Source: Ancylostoma caninum
Taxonomy: Eukaryota > Nematoda > Chromadorea > Rhabditida > Ancylostomatidae
DNA: 64,000 nucleotides
Assembly: GCA_037903475.1 (NCBI GenBank)
Contig: JBAJFG010000064.1
Span: 930,001-994,000, forward strand
Direction of reading: 5' to 3'
This document shows positions 21,776 to 32,671 of this stretch, in pieces (position 1 is the first letter of the stretch; each line of letters opens with the position of its first letter). The notes below the pieces were generated by a model. The model was not told where the DNA came from and did no database searches. It saw only the letters and a program-made list of their open reading frames with translations. Both the position numbers and the translations under genes were made by a program.

Positions 21776-21980
21776 ACTTGTTGAGTTAGGTCATGCGAGC
21801 CGTTTGGTCCGTGGCATGACCAAGTTCTAGATTTTTATCGAAAATTTGATCGTGTAAATCATGATACAATAAAACATGCTGGAGATCATGGGTGCGACTC
21901 ATTAACAGTGGCCTACCCGGTTAAAAATAAAAATTCGAATCAGACTTCTCGTCTATTATATGTGTAAAAAACAGTTCTTT

Positions 21981-22056
21981 CTTTATGACTCTCTTCTCGG
22001 CTTTGCCGAGGCTTTCGTCCTAAACGCATTTTTCACTCTTTCACGACTCGGAGGCG
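21981..22056 (-). repeat. PAT-like element 3' terminal repeat (C copy)
   Basis: 76 bp matching 24621-24697 in the same orientation, including CTCGGCTTTGCCGAGGCTTT, itself a small hairpin. It ends at CTT (21981-21983). Confidence 0.8.
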
Positions 22057-22439
22057 GATAACGAATGAGTGAAAGTACCGCAGAAGGCAACATTTGCTAA
22101 ACGGAGAAAAAACAACCAGCTGAATGGAAACCTTTCTGAGCCAAACACTATGAAATCGGAAGGCAAACTCAACAAACACAGAAGCTGGAATGAACAATGT
22201 CGAGATTTTCTTAGGAATCCAAAGTGAATGATAAAATAGAAAAAAATGTACTGCCGGAGGATAGCCGTATTGGTGGAGAACGGAGAATCGCCTGATTGAC
22301 GTTGCGAAGCAGTAATTTGAGTTACAATAACCGAGAAAAACAAGAAGGAACCAACGGCTTAACCTAATCAGTTGGTAAGGGAATCCTAGAGAATGAAATC
22401 GTGAGGAGTACTCGTATATCATAATCCCGAATGATGGTG

Positions 22440-23560
22440 GAAGCAGAAAAGCTATGATGAGGTACTACACTGTGAAACATAGATCGCTGGGTATCCTTGC
22501 TGGTCCATCTTGAGTGGCTGCTGAAGCGCTCACGTAGGGATTCATCGACCTGGGATTTCTCCATCGCCCGCGCCTTTGGATTGCTGCTGTCTCTTTTCCG
22601 TCTTCCAGGGCGTGTGTGGCTCCTCCTCGCCTGAAACAGTGGGGTGAAAGCGGGCGGATGCCCACTGCTAGGCACAACCTTTTTATTTCCGACGACACTG
22701 CATTCGCTGAGCATTCTTCTCCGTGGTCGTTCGAAATTAGGTGGCACCCGGCTGGTCTGGTCCTGCTTCTCGAGATGGCACTGTCGAACCATACGGACTT
22801 CTGAATGAAAATGGAGGCTCCCGTGGCTCGCTTGTCTGACTTTGATCTCTGAAAAAAAAAGTTTCGTTGCAGTTAGAAGCTTGTATACGTCGAATAAGTC
22901 TTGGAACTGCCTACCCTTATCCTAAATGACCAGAAATTCCTTTCTTCTTTCACGTCGTCCTTCCTCAGGCTTAGCGCTTCTGAGATTCCAGAAGTCCATA
23001 GAATAGCAACACTAAAAGGATTCTAATCCTGTCCGTCCTCCATTCTGGCCAGCCGGTTGACGATGTTTCCGCCAGGGGGATCTGGACCTCGTGAGAGGAC
23101 GCGAATTTTTGCTGCGTGGAGCTTTCCATCCTCCTCTTCCCTTTTACCATCTCATCCAGTACCGCCCATTGTTGCGCCTGCTCGGGTTTCCTACCGAACC
23201 GTTCATATGCTAACGCAGAGATAAAGGTCGCCATGGATCCGGAGCCTACTGAGCGGCTTCTGACCGCTAGGAAGATCGCCGCGCTCGTGAGGTCGTCCTT
23301 TTCCCTTACGTGGGGTTGTTCTTTTTGCCATCGTCTGAAGGTCTCAATCGCTCTGTCGTAGGCCTGCAGGGTGGCGGCCGAGCGCGTGGAGCACAGCAGA
23401 TCGTGGATGTCCTGTCTGCTCTCTCGCCCATCCGCCTAGCCTCCAGAGTTAGTCTTTCCACGACAGCGAGGCGGCCTAGTAACACGATTCTTTTTTTATC
23501 CCCCTTTTTTGCCGTGCTCAAGGGTCCAGGGGTTCCCGCAAGGAAGATGAAAGACAAAAA
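22440..23560 (-). pseudogene. Tyrosine recombinase of the PAT-like element
   Basis: This enzyme would insert the circular cDNA. Pieces in two or more frames make one domain. 23480-22990 has LTLEARRMGERADRTST, LAVRS, SALAYERFG and TDRIRILLVLLFYGL (N-terminal and first Arg region). 22698-22465 has SPHCFRRGGATHAL (His and Arg), IQRRGRWRNP (Trp) and MNPYV (nucleophilic Tyr). Catalytic residues visible in the C-terminal part are intact, but frame changes separate it from the N-terminal part, and its first 80 codons overlap the internal repeat. Confidence 0.8.
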
Positions 23561-23636
23561 AATCGGCGTTTCTAAGCGAACGCACAGCCTAGAATGAAGA
23601 TGTTTCCCGCCTATCCACTAGGCTACCGAAAATCTG
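23553..23636 (-). repeat. PAT-like internal repeat, A part
   Basis: AATCGGCGTTTCTAAGCGAA through GAAAATCTG matches 28341-28420. In the 5' terminal repeat it is directly followed by the B part; here an 871-bp insertion separates them. Confidence 0.85.
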
Positions 23637-24507
23637 GGGTGATAGTAAACCTCCTGGAACGGCGATGAAACGATGAGCAGAAGGTCGCGGTGAACTGTCA
23701 GCTCTGGTTTACAACCATGAACTAGCTAAGAGCTAACTGACAACTGTGGTCTTTGGATGATGACGCTCTTGCAAAACCTTCAAACCCTTAGAGGTTTCGA
23801 ACCTTCACAGATGGGATGCCCATTGTCCTCGGACTATGCTGACATACCTCTGAACCATGGATTCGAGTGCAAACGGGACTTTATGTGACCATTATACCCC
23901 AAGCGGCCAGTGAATCTCTTCCCGCATGACCTAACTTTGATGCATTAAGCTCAAAGATGTAGTTCTACGCCCATAAAATATGTGGGATTTAATTTAGGAA
24001 GGAGTAGGACTCAGCTGTCGAAATCAGCCACCAGGAGATTGGAGTCACCGATGATCTCCGACGGAAGGTCATGGTGATCGAGACAGTGGGAACATCGATC
24101 AGCTGGGTGTACCCGGAAATGTGTCTTCACTAAAAAGGAGTCAGTGCACGCTCGACTGGCTATAACGATGAACCCGAACCATGAGCAAAAAGTCCTCTGG
24201 AGGACTTTTTCGCGAAACGACGAGATCGTCGTCTGCGTCTCGCGCGCCGCACACTCTTTCGTTCAGCGTGTCCTCGTCGTTTCATACTGGCAGCAAGTTC
24301 AACGTAACGGTGAGCTCATAGCTCGATCTCGAACTGTGAGTTTACCTGCAAGTATGGTCCCCGTTTTGTCATAGTTTTTAAGCATCGTACTTAGAAAACC
24401 ATGTTCCGGCCAATGAAGCTTACATTACTCTCCCGCAGTTCCCCGTAAGGTGTGAGTTAGCTGCCGTTCTTCGTTAACTGACAGTTTCAGTAGGTTTACT
24501 ACCACCC
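23637..24507. mobile_element. 871-bp non-autonomous TIR element with 3-bp duplication
   Basis: The ends are GGGTGATAGTAAACCT and, complemented, GGGTGGTAGTAAACCT. The target CTG is present on both sides (23634-23636 and 24508-24510). The uninterrupted target survives at 28420, so the insertion is defined to the base. No transposase frame lies inside. A 3-bp duplication with GGG termini does not point to one superfamily. Confidence 0.85.
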
Positions 24508-24509
24508 CT

Positions 24510-24697
24510 GATATGATACTCAGCGATTTGATACTCTGCGAACTTCCGCGTCCTATAAACTGCTTCCTCGAAAAAACTCGTCCGCGGATCCCGCCTCCTC
24601 TGTGGATCGTGAAAAATGCGCTTTATGACTCTCTCCTCGGCTTTGCCGAGGCTTTCGTCATAAACGCATTTTTCACTCTCTCGACTCGGAGGCGGTA
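24510..24697 (-). repeat. PAT-like internal repeat, B part joined to C part
   Basis: 24510-24623 matches 28420-28538 (5' terminus) and 24621-24697 matches 21981-22056 (3' terminus). The shared CTT at 24621-24623 marks the junction of the two ends. Confidence 0.85.
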
Positions 24698-24884
24698 TAG
24701 GGCCTTATGCTAGAATGAATTGAACCTGGAAGTGAATGTGCCTCCGCGTACTTGGGTTATCTGAGAAGTCTACTAGCGCGAACAGAAAGGGGAACGAGGC
24801 GAATTCCGAAGGGAAGGCTTGGGCTGGTATGGAGGGAAGCGTAAAGAGTTTTGTACCCGTGGGGAGCAACACTGCGTCCCGTAC

Positions 24885-25996
24885 CTAATCTATCCACTCT
24901 CCTCCCAACTTCCTTAACGCGGGGGACGGCCAATATGGCTTGCCGACTATGCCTCTACCCTTGGCTTGCTCAAGCCGATGAAGGACGGCATGGATCATAT
25001 TAGGTGGTGGAACTAGCCACAGAAGGCCGCGTGTCCACAATGAGATACTTTCTGGTGTTAGGGCGTCCCTAGCTCTCTGGTTGTCATCTCCCGACCACTC
25101 CTTTCCTACGAAGAGAGGCGCCTTTTTGTTTTGTGGGGTGGCGAAAAGGTCCAAAAGGGGTGCCCCTCATCTAGCCTGCAGCGCGTTAGCTACCGTGTGG
25201 TTGATGCCCCAGTCGTCGAAGTCAAGCCGTCGGCTGGCCAAATCCGCTTCCACGTTATGTTCTCTAGGTACCCACTTAACTGATAAACGGATCTTGTTTC
25301 AGCTGAGTATGTCTAAAATCTCGTGACATATTCTATGCAGGGCGGGTTTAGAGCTACCTTTATCCAAAATGGTTGCAACGCTCTGACTGTCTGTCCTGAG
25401 TTCCGCTTTTTTGTTCCGTAGCAAGTGCTCCCAAGTCTGTACGGCTAGCTTCGCTGCTAGCATCTCTCTAAATGCGCTGGATTCGCCTTACATGCTCGGG
25501 GGAATGTTGGCCGCCGTGCTGTCTCTGAACTCTCCCATTGCAATGACTGCCCCTAGCCCTTGAGCCGAGGCGTCTGATGCAATAACCGCGGAAGGTGCCT
25601 CACACCTTGCACTCAGGCTCTTGGATAACCTTCCTTCATACGGTTGATCCAGTACTCTATCTCGTGCTCCTCGTCTTTATCTTTTTGCACGTGCCAATCC
25701 AGTGGTGCGTTGGCGTGGATGATCTTGTTGTTGATTGCTCTCAGGTGAAGCATGGACTCGTGCCCTATAACAAGCCACATGGAGTTGATGGTGCCCATGC
25801 ACCTACACCTCTCTCTCAGAGGGGGACATTTAAGGCATCGCAAGCCTTCAAGCTGTCGCACAGCTTTCCTTATTCTATCCTTGGAGACGGAAAACTTTTT
25901 AGCTCTCAGGTCTACCTCGAAATCTAGCCACTGTCCCACTGGACTGGGCTTTAAATAACACTTATCGAGTGCTAGAGTGACTTCCGCTCTATTCAA
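24885..25996 (-). pseudogene. PAT-like element RNase H and polymerase C-terminus
   Basis: The RNase H region shows ELRTDSQSV (catalytic Asp) and WVPREHNVEADLASR (His and Asp), followed by DLFATPQN, WLVPPPN and KPYWPSP, the phrase order of DIRS-type polyproteins. Stops interrupt it, for example TGA after DILS near 25300 and a break after ANALQAR near 25170. A 128-codon open piece (25613-25996) covers the thumb-to-RNase H link. Confidence 0.75.
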
Positions 25997-26041
25997 GTCT
26001 TCCTTAATAGCCTCTATTGCTCGAGAAACTTCCTGCCCCGA

Positions 26042-26693
26042 TTACCCACATACTAGGCCATCAGCTAGGTACGAGCACATATTGATCCCCCATTTTCTCC
26101 ATCGTGCTAATAACGGTGCTGAAGTGAAGCCGAATGGAAGCACCTTGAAAACGTAGAATCTTTCTCTCCAAGAAAACCCAAAAAAAACTTCTGATAACTC
26201 GGGTGAATAGAAATATGGTGGTACCCTGACTTGAAATCGAACAGTTGCCAGGAAGTCGGCATTACTGAGCATGTCTATAGCCTTAGTCATATCTTCGTAC
26301 TTAATACTCTTTTACGACGAATGAATTGAACCACGAAAGATCTAGGACAAGCTTTCTTTTCTTACCGATGGCTACGGAAAGCGGCGATACCACGTCTAGT
26401 TTACACTGTACATCCGCTATTGCCTCCGTTCGCAGGAGAGACTCTATCTCGCCATCCACGAATTCGGTTTCTCGCACCGCCGATGTCCTGTTCTTCGGCG
26501 CTTGGTATTGAATGGGATGTTGATGTATAAAATTCACTTTAATCCCTTCATAGATCCAATCTCTAACAAGTGTGGACAGTTCTAGTGTCAACCAGAATTC
26601 TTTGTTTTCTTTTAACCTACCCGCTTTGAAGCGACTACTACTGCTGTTTCTTGATTGGGCAGTTGGCGGCGATGTGTCCGTTTTTGGTTGCAA
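26042..26693 (-). pseudogene. PAT-like element reverse transcriptase
   Basis: 26693-26301 gives VVSPLSVAIGKKRKLVLDLS and 26290-26042 gives RFYVFKVLPFGFTSAPLL followed by YLADGLV. The last is the catalytic motif, expected as Y-x-D-D; the first Asp is replaced by Ala. A stop or frame change separates the two pieces near 26295. The polymerase cannot be active as read. Confidence 0.85.
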
Positions 26694-26738
26694 TTAAAGC
26701 AGGCGCGCTGAGGGAATCCTGGAAGTTTGACGAAGTTT

Positions 26739-27383
26739 CTAGTAGCTGATGTGGGGTAGAATGGCCCTCGGTTCTGAACGAGAGGAGGGGCGGGGTACAG
26801 CTGTGACGGGCTGGACGTCGTACTGGGCGTAGACTGTCTGTGGGAACTGTTGGTAGCTGTACGCGGATCCCCCTGTTCCCACGGCGAATCCGCTCCTGCG
26901 AAAGGGCTGGTCTATTTTTCTCTTCTTCTTCGCCTCCGCTGTTTTCGATGCAGCTGAACGTTTCAAATGTTCAGCCACCGCTTTGCCGAAGTCGTCGGAT
27001 TGATCAATGGCTGCTTCAACCTTATCATAAGCATCAGCTAAATGGAAGATCGACGCGTCTGTATCGGCTCCGACAACTGTGGTTAGGCGTCTCTTCAAGC
27101 TCTTCTTCAATCCATCCAGTTTCTCGTTCTTGGTGTCCTCCGTAGAAGTTTCTTGTATCTCCTCTACATCTGCGATCCATTTGGATAGCAAAATCGCTTG
27201 ATTGCTGAGTCCTGGGTGGGAGAGGGTGGGTATCTTAGGCACCGACTTTTTGGTTGATCCTAGCGACTCTTCCTTAAACTTCTTTGCTACCATTTCGCCT
27301 ATAATCGGTCCGATCCCTTCTGGTACTTGGAAAGATATGGAGGCCACTAAATTTGACCTCTCCGTGGAGACTTCCTCGGTCAT
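26739..27383 (-). pseudogene. PAT-like element gag protein
   Basis: The open frame is about 214 codons, starting MTEEVSTERS, with a coiled, charged middle (KLDGLKKSLKRRLTTVVG). Downstream of it, near 26690, a zinc knuckle of C-x2-C-x4-H-x4-C type begins (CFNCNQ) but the frame changes in a run of five A before the His, so the knuckle is split over two frames. The recognition rests on position and the knuckle. Confidence 0.6.
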
Positions 27384-27439
27384 ATCTGGAAGGGGGTATA
27401 TGGTTCCTTTCTTAAATTTACCAGTCTTTTTTTTGTAAA

Positions 27440-28340
27440 TATAACTGACCGCTGGCTTTGGCTGGAAATGTTCTCACACCGAAATTCGAATCAATACACG
27501 ATTACCCTGATCAACGATATACACGGAGCGCACGAAATAACTACAAACACTAGAAAAAATACGCCGTGTACGGTGATGACTTCACTGATTTTTTTTACGT
27601 ACGGAGACCTACTGTGGTGTTTGACAGCTGAGTTTTCACGGGTTTGCAAGAAAGACGAGTACTGATGACTGCTCTATGGATAGCTACGACGGGCCGAACT
27701 GCTGACAATCGGTTACGTCCGTCTTGAATCCAGTGCGGTATTGCTAGGCTGATCGACACTTATTGGATACCTAAGATAAGAAGGACTTAAATGCACCCGA
27801 AGATGCGAAAGCTCCAAACAGGGAACTTGAAAGCTATCCTTACAAGTAAACTAGAAATGATGAGATATATGGAGATTGTTCGGAAAAAAATCGTGAAGAA
27901 AGCACCAACCGAGTGCTTCACGGACTATATGTAGTCTTAGCGATACGTATTGATTACTCCGAATGATATCAATGAAAGTACACTTGCACTGCTAGCTATA
28001 CCGATGTGCGAAGACGACACAGCTGGGAAGTGGTACTGGCAGATGTCAGACGCTTTGGTGAGAGAGTGCACTCTGCACTAACTGAAAGCAAATGGTTCTG
28101 GTGAAAGAAAGCGATGCGGCTTTGTTCGGCTGCAAGATGGCCGGGCTCCGCAGCTTGAAGGACTCAGGAAAGATATACCAGTACGCAAAGGAACAGGCCC
28201 GCTGTGTGGACGGGCCGTAAGCTACTGCGAAGAAATACGACAATCGAACTTACGTAGTATGGGGCGCGATACCAAGCAAATCAGGCTCGATAGGGATGGC
28301 TGCCTTATTAGAAAAAAGGAGGGGTGACGTATACCCTTAG
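27440..28340. other. PAT-like 5' untranslated region, possible Tc3-like remnant
   Basis: On the plus strand 28085-28310 reads, with one stop, LKDSGKIYQYAKEQARC and TYVVWGAIPSKSGSIGMAAL, which weakly resembles the VMVWGAF block of Tc1/Tc3 transposases. No TIR or TA duplication was found. This may be chance or an old nested insertion. Confidence 0.25.
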
Positions 28341-28538
28341 TCGAGAAAAAATCGGCGTTTCTAAGCGAACGCACAGTCTAGAATGAAGATGTTTCCTGTC
28401 TATCCACTAGGCTAGCGAAAATCTGATATGATACTCAGCGATTTGATACTCTGCGAACTTCCGCGTCCTATAAACGGCTTCCTCGAAAAAACTCCTCCGC
28501 GGGTCCCGCCTCCTCTGTGGATCGTGAAAAATGCGCTT
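28341..28538 (-). repeat. PAT-like element 5' terminal repeat (B and A parts)
   Basis: 198 bp matching 24510-24623 and 23553-23636. It ends at CTT (28536-28538); beyond it is unique flank. Confidence 0.85.
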
Positions 28539-28689
28539 GCTGGAGGAGTATCATTGTAATAAAGGGGCATTGAAAAAATGACACTAATTGCTTTGGAACG
28601 GCCGAGTAAGAATGATGCTTGATTCGTTGACAGCCCAACATAGTATGTTATATGTACTAATGAATATGCAATTCTTCTCGCGAGCAGTT

Positions 28690-29736
28690 CGAAGATCCCA
28701 TCGGAGTTTCTCGATCTCTCCGTTATATTCTTTGAGTAAGGCCTTCCTGGACAGTTTCTGGTTTCATTCTTGGTGATTCATGGTAGATTTTGCTCTGGTA
28801 GCATACAGGGCAGATGTGGTCTCCTCGTAATTCGTGCAAGCAGGTGATAGCATCCGATGATGGAAGTGATTGTACGCCACCCAGACTGTCCTGCAGCGGC
28901 CAAGTGAGCTTAGAATCTCTGTATGGACATGAGGAGCACACGTTGTCAAAGCAGTGATAACCTTCCCAGTGTATGCAGAGACTGATTGATGCAATCTCTC
29001 TCTTTTGCACTTTTTCCATCGACACCCGGTCTTCCTATATGCTCTGAACCAGACAGATCAACCAGATTCAACTTCCTCTCTTTCACAAATTCCTTTCCAT
29101 TAGGAGTGTTCTCTTTGATTGCGCACTTACATTGAAGATTGTAAAGGGCTGGAACGCATATTCATCAATGTTGCTGCGGTTGTTCGCTCCTGTGCATTTC
29201 TTCTTAAGAGGCGATAGACCTTAGCACGATCCTTCACACGTACTTCTTGCGCTAACTGAAACGAAAGCTATATTTCGAAATTCGACTTCCAACTAATCAA
29301 AGTATGCTCGACGCCCTTGGTATAATTACCATAGTTGGATCCTCTTTGTCTGAGTTGTGTTCTCCAGATCCTCCTTCCATAGTGTAAGTCTTTCTTGTTC
29401 CCGTTTGCCTATAGGCGAAAAGCGTGCAGTTGTACCCACCGAGAATACGTTCGACTTGCGGAGACACCATTTCAGAATAGACCCGTTCTTGTGTTGTAGA
29501 GGGTCCATGTACCTTATCGAAAACAGAAGAGGCCTTCATTTTGTGAGTGACCATCACTTTCTTTTCCTTCAATCGAAAACAGAAGAGGCCTTCGTTTTGT
29601 GAGTGACCATCACTTTCTTTTCCTTCACCTTCACAATCGACGACACGCTCTCAGCTGTTTCACAATCGCTCATCGGCCTGTCTCTCACAACAAACCGAAC
29701 ATTGACTTTGTCAATCCTCTTCGCTGGATTCGACAT
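28690..29736 (-). pseudogene. Kinesin-5 motor domain (pseudogene)
   Basis: Starting at an ATG at 29736 the reading gives [105 protein letters not shown] and [18 protein letters not shown]. These follow the order of a kinesin-5 motor and neck. It is dead: several frame changes, a 54-bp tandem duplication (29517-29624), a missing stretch of about 70 residues near 29290, and two Gly-to-Arg changes in the ATP-binding loop. No introns are seen over 1 kb, suggesting a retrocopy. It complements the tail half at 7846 on the other strand. Confidence 0.8.
29517..29624. repeat. 54-bp tandem duplication in the kinesin motor
   Basis: Two adjacent 54-bp units starting TCGAAAACAGAAGAGGCCTT differ at one base. 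The duplication adds an in-frame stop to the motor reading frame. Confidence 0.85.
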
Positions 29737-30081
29737 ATCTGTGGAAATCTTAACTGCTCCTCAAACTTGGGTAATTGAATTGGAGTATCCACGGAGCGCG
29801 CTCAACGGTGTCCCCATCTTTGAATTTTTTCTCCGACTGGCAGAAAATGCCTTCCTAGCTATGGCTTGGTGTTTTCTCCGTTTCCGTTCGGACGCTTCAT
29901 TGTTGCTCCCTCTCACTCTTTATCGCCAATCCAAAATCTCGGTTCAAACGCTTCAGAGTTGACATGGCTGCAGTCTACGTGTGCAGAGGTTCTACGCAAT
30001 AAGATGAAGTTTTCGCACATTATGACCTCTACGACAGAATGGCAGTACTTCAGTATGATCTCTCTAAATAAATGAATATTA

Positions 30082-30801
30082 GGTATGTGAAAAAGTCTCC
30101 GCTCTTTTTAAAGCAAAATTGAGTCATTATTGAAAAAGAAACAAAGCAAATACATGAATCAAAGTATTGGCCATCGTTGGCGTTAACCTTTCCCCATCTT
30201 TCTGGAAGGAGACGGATGCCGCGGTGGTAGAAAGCCTCGTCATTCGACTCGATCCATTCCTTCACCCATTTTTCGACATCTTCGGAAGATTGGAAGTGCT
30301 GCTTGGAAAGCTCGTGGGACATCGACCGAAACAAGTGGTAGTCAGATAAGGCACAGTCTGGTGAATGAGCCGCACAAGGTACCACATCCCAACGAAGTGC
30401 GTCAAGCGTTTCGTTGACGGCTTTTGTGGCATCTGCCAAAAATTCACTACTGCACAATAGGGCTCCAAATTTTTCAAAAAAAAAATTCAGCGAAACTCCG
30501 TACAGTTGGAGGGGGGGGGGGGTGATTTCAGTTTCTGAACGCGAATATCCCATCTATTTTGTACTGTATTCCGTAGGGCTTCTGTAAGGCTACTGTGACA
30601 AATAATGCTTATTTGGCTCAAATTCGACACGATTATCCCTGTAACACACAACAAAGTTGATGCAAATCAAAACAAATATGTACTGAATATTATTGACAGA
30701 TGCGAAATCAACAAAACTAAGCAGCGTTTGCAAAGCATTTGCAAGGATAACTATTTATTATAACCACTTATCGCTAGAGGGCGGAAACTTTTTCACATAC
30801 C
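30082..30801 (-). mobile_element. Internally deleted mariner element
   Basis: The inverted ends GGTATGTGAAAAAGTCTCCG (left) and GGTATGTGAAAAAGTTTCCG (right, complemented) are flanked by TA at 30080-30081 and 30802-30803. Only the last third of the transposase remains, and a piece of the repeat family of 19.4 and 51.6 kb lies at about 30525-30600. Full mariners are about 1.3 kb; this copy is 720 bp. Confidence 0.85.
30147..30462 (-). pseudogene. Mariner transposase, C-terminal fragment
   Basis: The reading LRWDVVPCAAHSPDCALSDY contains the third catalytic Asp, followed by HLFRSMSHELSKQHF and LPERWGKVNANDGQYFD, the standard mariner ending. The first two catalytic Asp residues and the DNA-binding domain are missing, so it cannot work alone. 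Confidence 0.8.
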
Positions 30802-30829
30802 TAATAAATATCTCTTTCATCTGAGCTTC

Positions 30830-31480
30830 ATGACAGCTGAAGTGCCTTCAGGGTGGAAAACTTTATACGCATGTCACCGCTATCCCAAAGAAGGCTCTGT
30901 ACACCTCACCAAACGACAACCGTCCTATAAGCATAACGTCAATCTTCGCCAGGATATTTGAGAAGCTTCTCTTGAAGAGGATTCGAAATCATTTAGCCGA
31001 GCATCCTACCATTTCATCTGTTCAACATGTGTTTCAAAGAAGAAAGTCTACTATTACAGTCCTGCTTCAATCCATTAATGATTGAACTTCTTCTTCGGAC
31101 CATGTAAGATGAACAGACATTGTATATTTTGATTTTTGCAAAGCCTTCGATAAAGTCTCACATGTCAAATAACAAATTGTCTCTAGTTGGCGTCATCCTC
31201 GAATCATCGCTTGGGTGTCCGCATTTCTCTTCGGGCGTACCTTTAGAGTGCGTGTCAGTTTGGGTTTTCCGGACAGACGCCTGTGAAAAGTAATGTGCCT
31301 AAGAGCGGAGTCCTATCACCTCTCCTGTTCAATATCTTTACATATGAACCGCTCGCGCTGGTTATCTGGACTGGGTGTTGGTTGATTTGTTATTGTTATT
31401 TAGTTATTTGTTATTTTGCTCCTGATGAACTTTGTACTATATTTGTTTACAAGTACACCGACCGGGCCCTACAAAAAGGC
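30830..31480 (+). pseudogene. CR1/jockey-like LINE reverse transcriptase fragment
   Basis: The text reads VTAIPKKALYTSPNDNRPIS, FARIFEKLLLKRIRNHLAEH, VYFDFCKAFDKVSHV, and after frame changes VLSPLLFNIFTYEP. This is the fingers/palm region of a non-LTR polymerase. Several stops interrupt it, and the catalytic Y/F-x-DD is not present before the homology ends. Confidence 0.75.
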
Positions 31481-31862
31481 TAGTCTAGTGACCTTGAGTT
31501 GTGCAAAAAAAGCAGAAAAAATAAAAAAAATAAACATAAATAATAAACAAGACAGTGGACCATAGTGATCATTCAACTTTTTTTTTGCTTCTGGAAGACC
31601 CTCTGGAACGCAAGATGATGGAAGCGGTGGAGATAAGGAGACTATCACCAGAAATCAACAGCAAAACGAACAACTTGAGGCGCTGAGACTGATAAAATAG
31701 AAGCTCATTATTCCATCTATAGCCGTCTCAGCTGCTTCTCAACGGCTGTTTGGTGAGGCGCTCTTGTTCCATGTCTGTTGGTAGTCCTCCTGTGCAGTGT
31801 ATTGTATGTTGTAGGCTTGAAAAAGGCGTTAATACGCCGAAAATAGGCCGAAAACTATTCGA

Positions 31863-32671
31863 ATGAAAATTCCTCCAATCCGAGAGTCTCTACTCTGTGA
31901 AGAGAACAAACACATCGAAATAAGACGTGAGGCTTCGAGACGGAAGAGTACTGCAATTAACTTTTCATTATCACTACCAAAAACGTGTGATTTACTAACA
32001 TGGCAAAGAGATTATAGTAAGGGCGATTATGAAGCAATGCGCAGTTACTTGGTGTCGGTACATTGGTTTAGCTCATTGAACACCGTTGACAATGCAAATG
32101 AAAAGTACGAACTTTTTCTGGGCATTTTGCATCATGTAATTGAAATGTTTGTTCCGCTTACCCTCAAAACTAAAAAATACCATATCTCCCGCACCACCTC
32201 TACAGAATGTCTATACTTAGAGAAAATTTATGGAATTCTGCGGTCCAACTAAAGTCTAGCACTAGTTCCGTCAACCACAATTCATGAAAATGTTCCTCAA
32301 AAAGCTAACCAGATATAACACATACCTAGAGAAAAACACTATCGAAAAAAAAGGGAACAAAAGCGATCGATAAAATATTCGATGCTAGATTACATGACAA
32401 ATCCCTAATGAGAACTCCAATTAACCATGCTAACAACAGAGCAATTATTGATGAAGATAAAGCGGAAATGTTAGCAAATTCGTTTAACAGCGTTAACTCT
32501 GCCTCTAACCAATCCGATAGTCATTTAAATATTGACGTCAAAACAATAATTAATGATAGTGACGATCCTGGTTTCTGGTATCATAGGAGTGACATAAATG
32601 ACATCCTCTCTACTTGGTCCTCCGCCGCAGCAATAAATCCAGATGGTATACCATATATATATATATATTGA
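31863..32671 (+). pseudogene. CR1-like LINE, segment between endonuclease and RT
   Basis: Two frames (31863-32252 and 32408-32671) resemble the linker between endonuclease and polymerase in CR1-type ORF2: RDYSKGDYEAMRSYL, NEKYELFLGILHHVIEMFVP, then IIDEDKAEMLANSFNSV and SAAAINPDGIP, which leads into the polymerase. Homology stops at an AT dinucleotide tract (32651-32669). It belongs before a polymerase, but the polymerase piece at 30830 lies upstream, so this is a second fragment. Confidence 0.6.

Larger units (their letters stand above)
21981..28538 (-). mobile_element. PAT/DIRS-like tyrosine-recombinase retrotransposon, degraded
   Basis: In minus orientation the order is 5' repeat (28538-28341), gag (27383), reverse transcriptase/RNase H (26693-24885), internal repeat (24697-24510 and 23636-23553) and tyrosine recombinase (23560-22440), ending with the 3' repeat (22056-21981). 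The internal repeat is a copy of the 3' end joined to a copy of the 5' end: the split direct repeat arrangement of PAT elements. The trinucleotide AAG (CTT on the plus strand) stands at both outer edges and at the internal junction, as expected for recombinase-mediated joining of circles. Frameshifts, stops and an altered catalytic motif make it inactive. Confidence 0.85.

Noticed and set aside
28085..28310. Tc1/Tc3-like transposase
   Set aside because: One weak VVWGA block, no TIR and no catalytic Asp could be placed; kept only as a low-confidence note.
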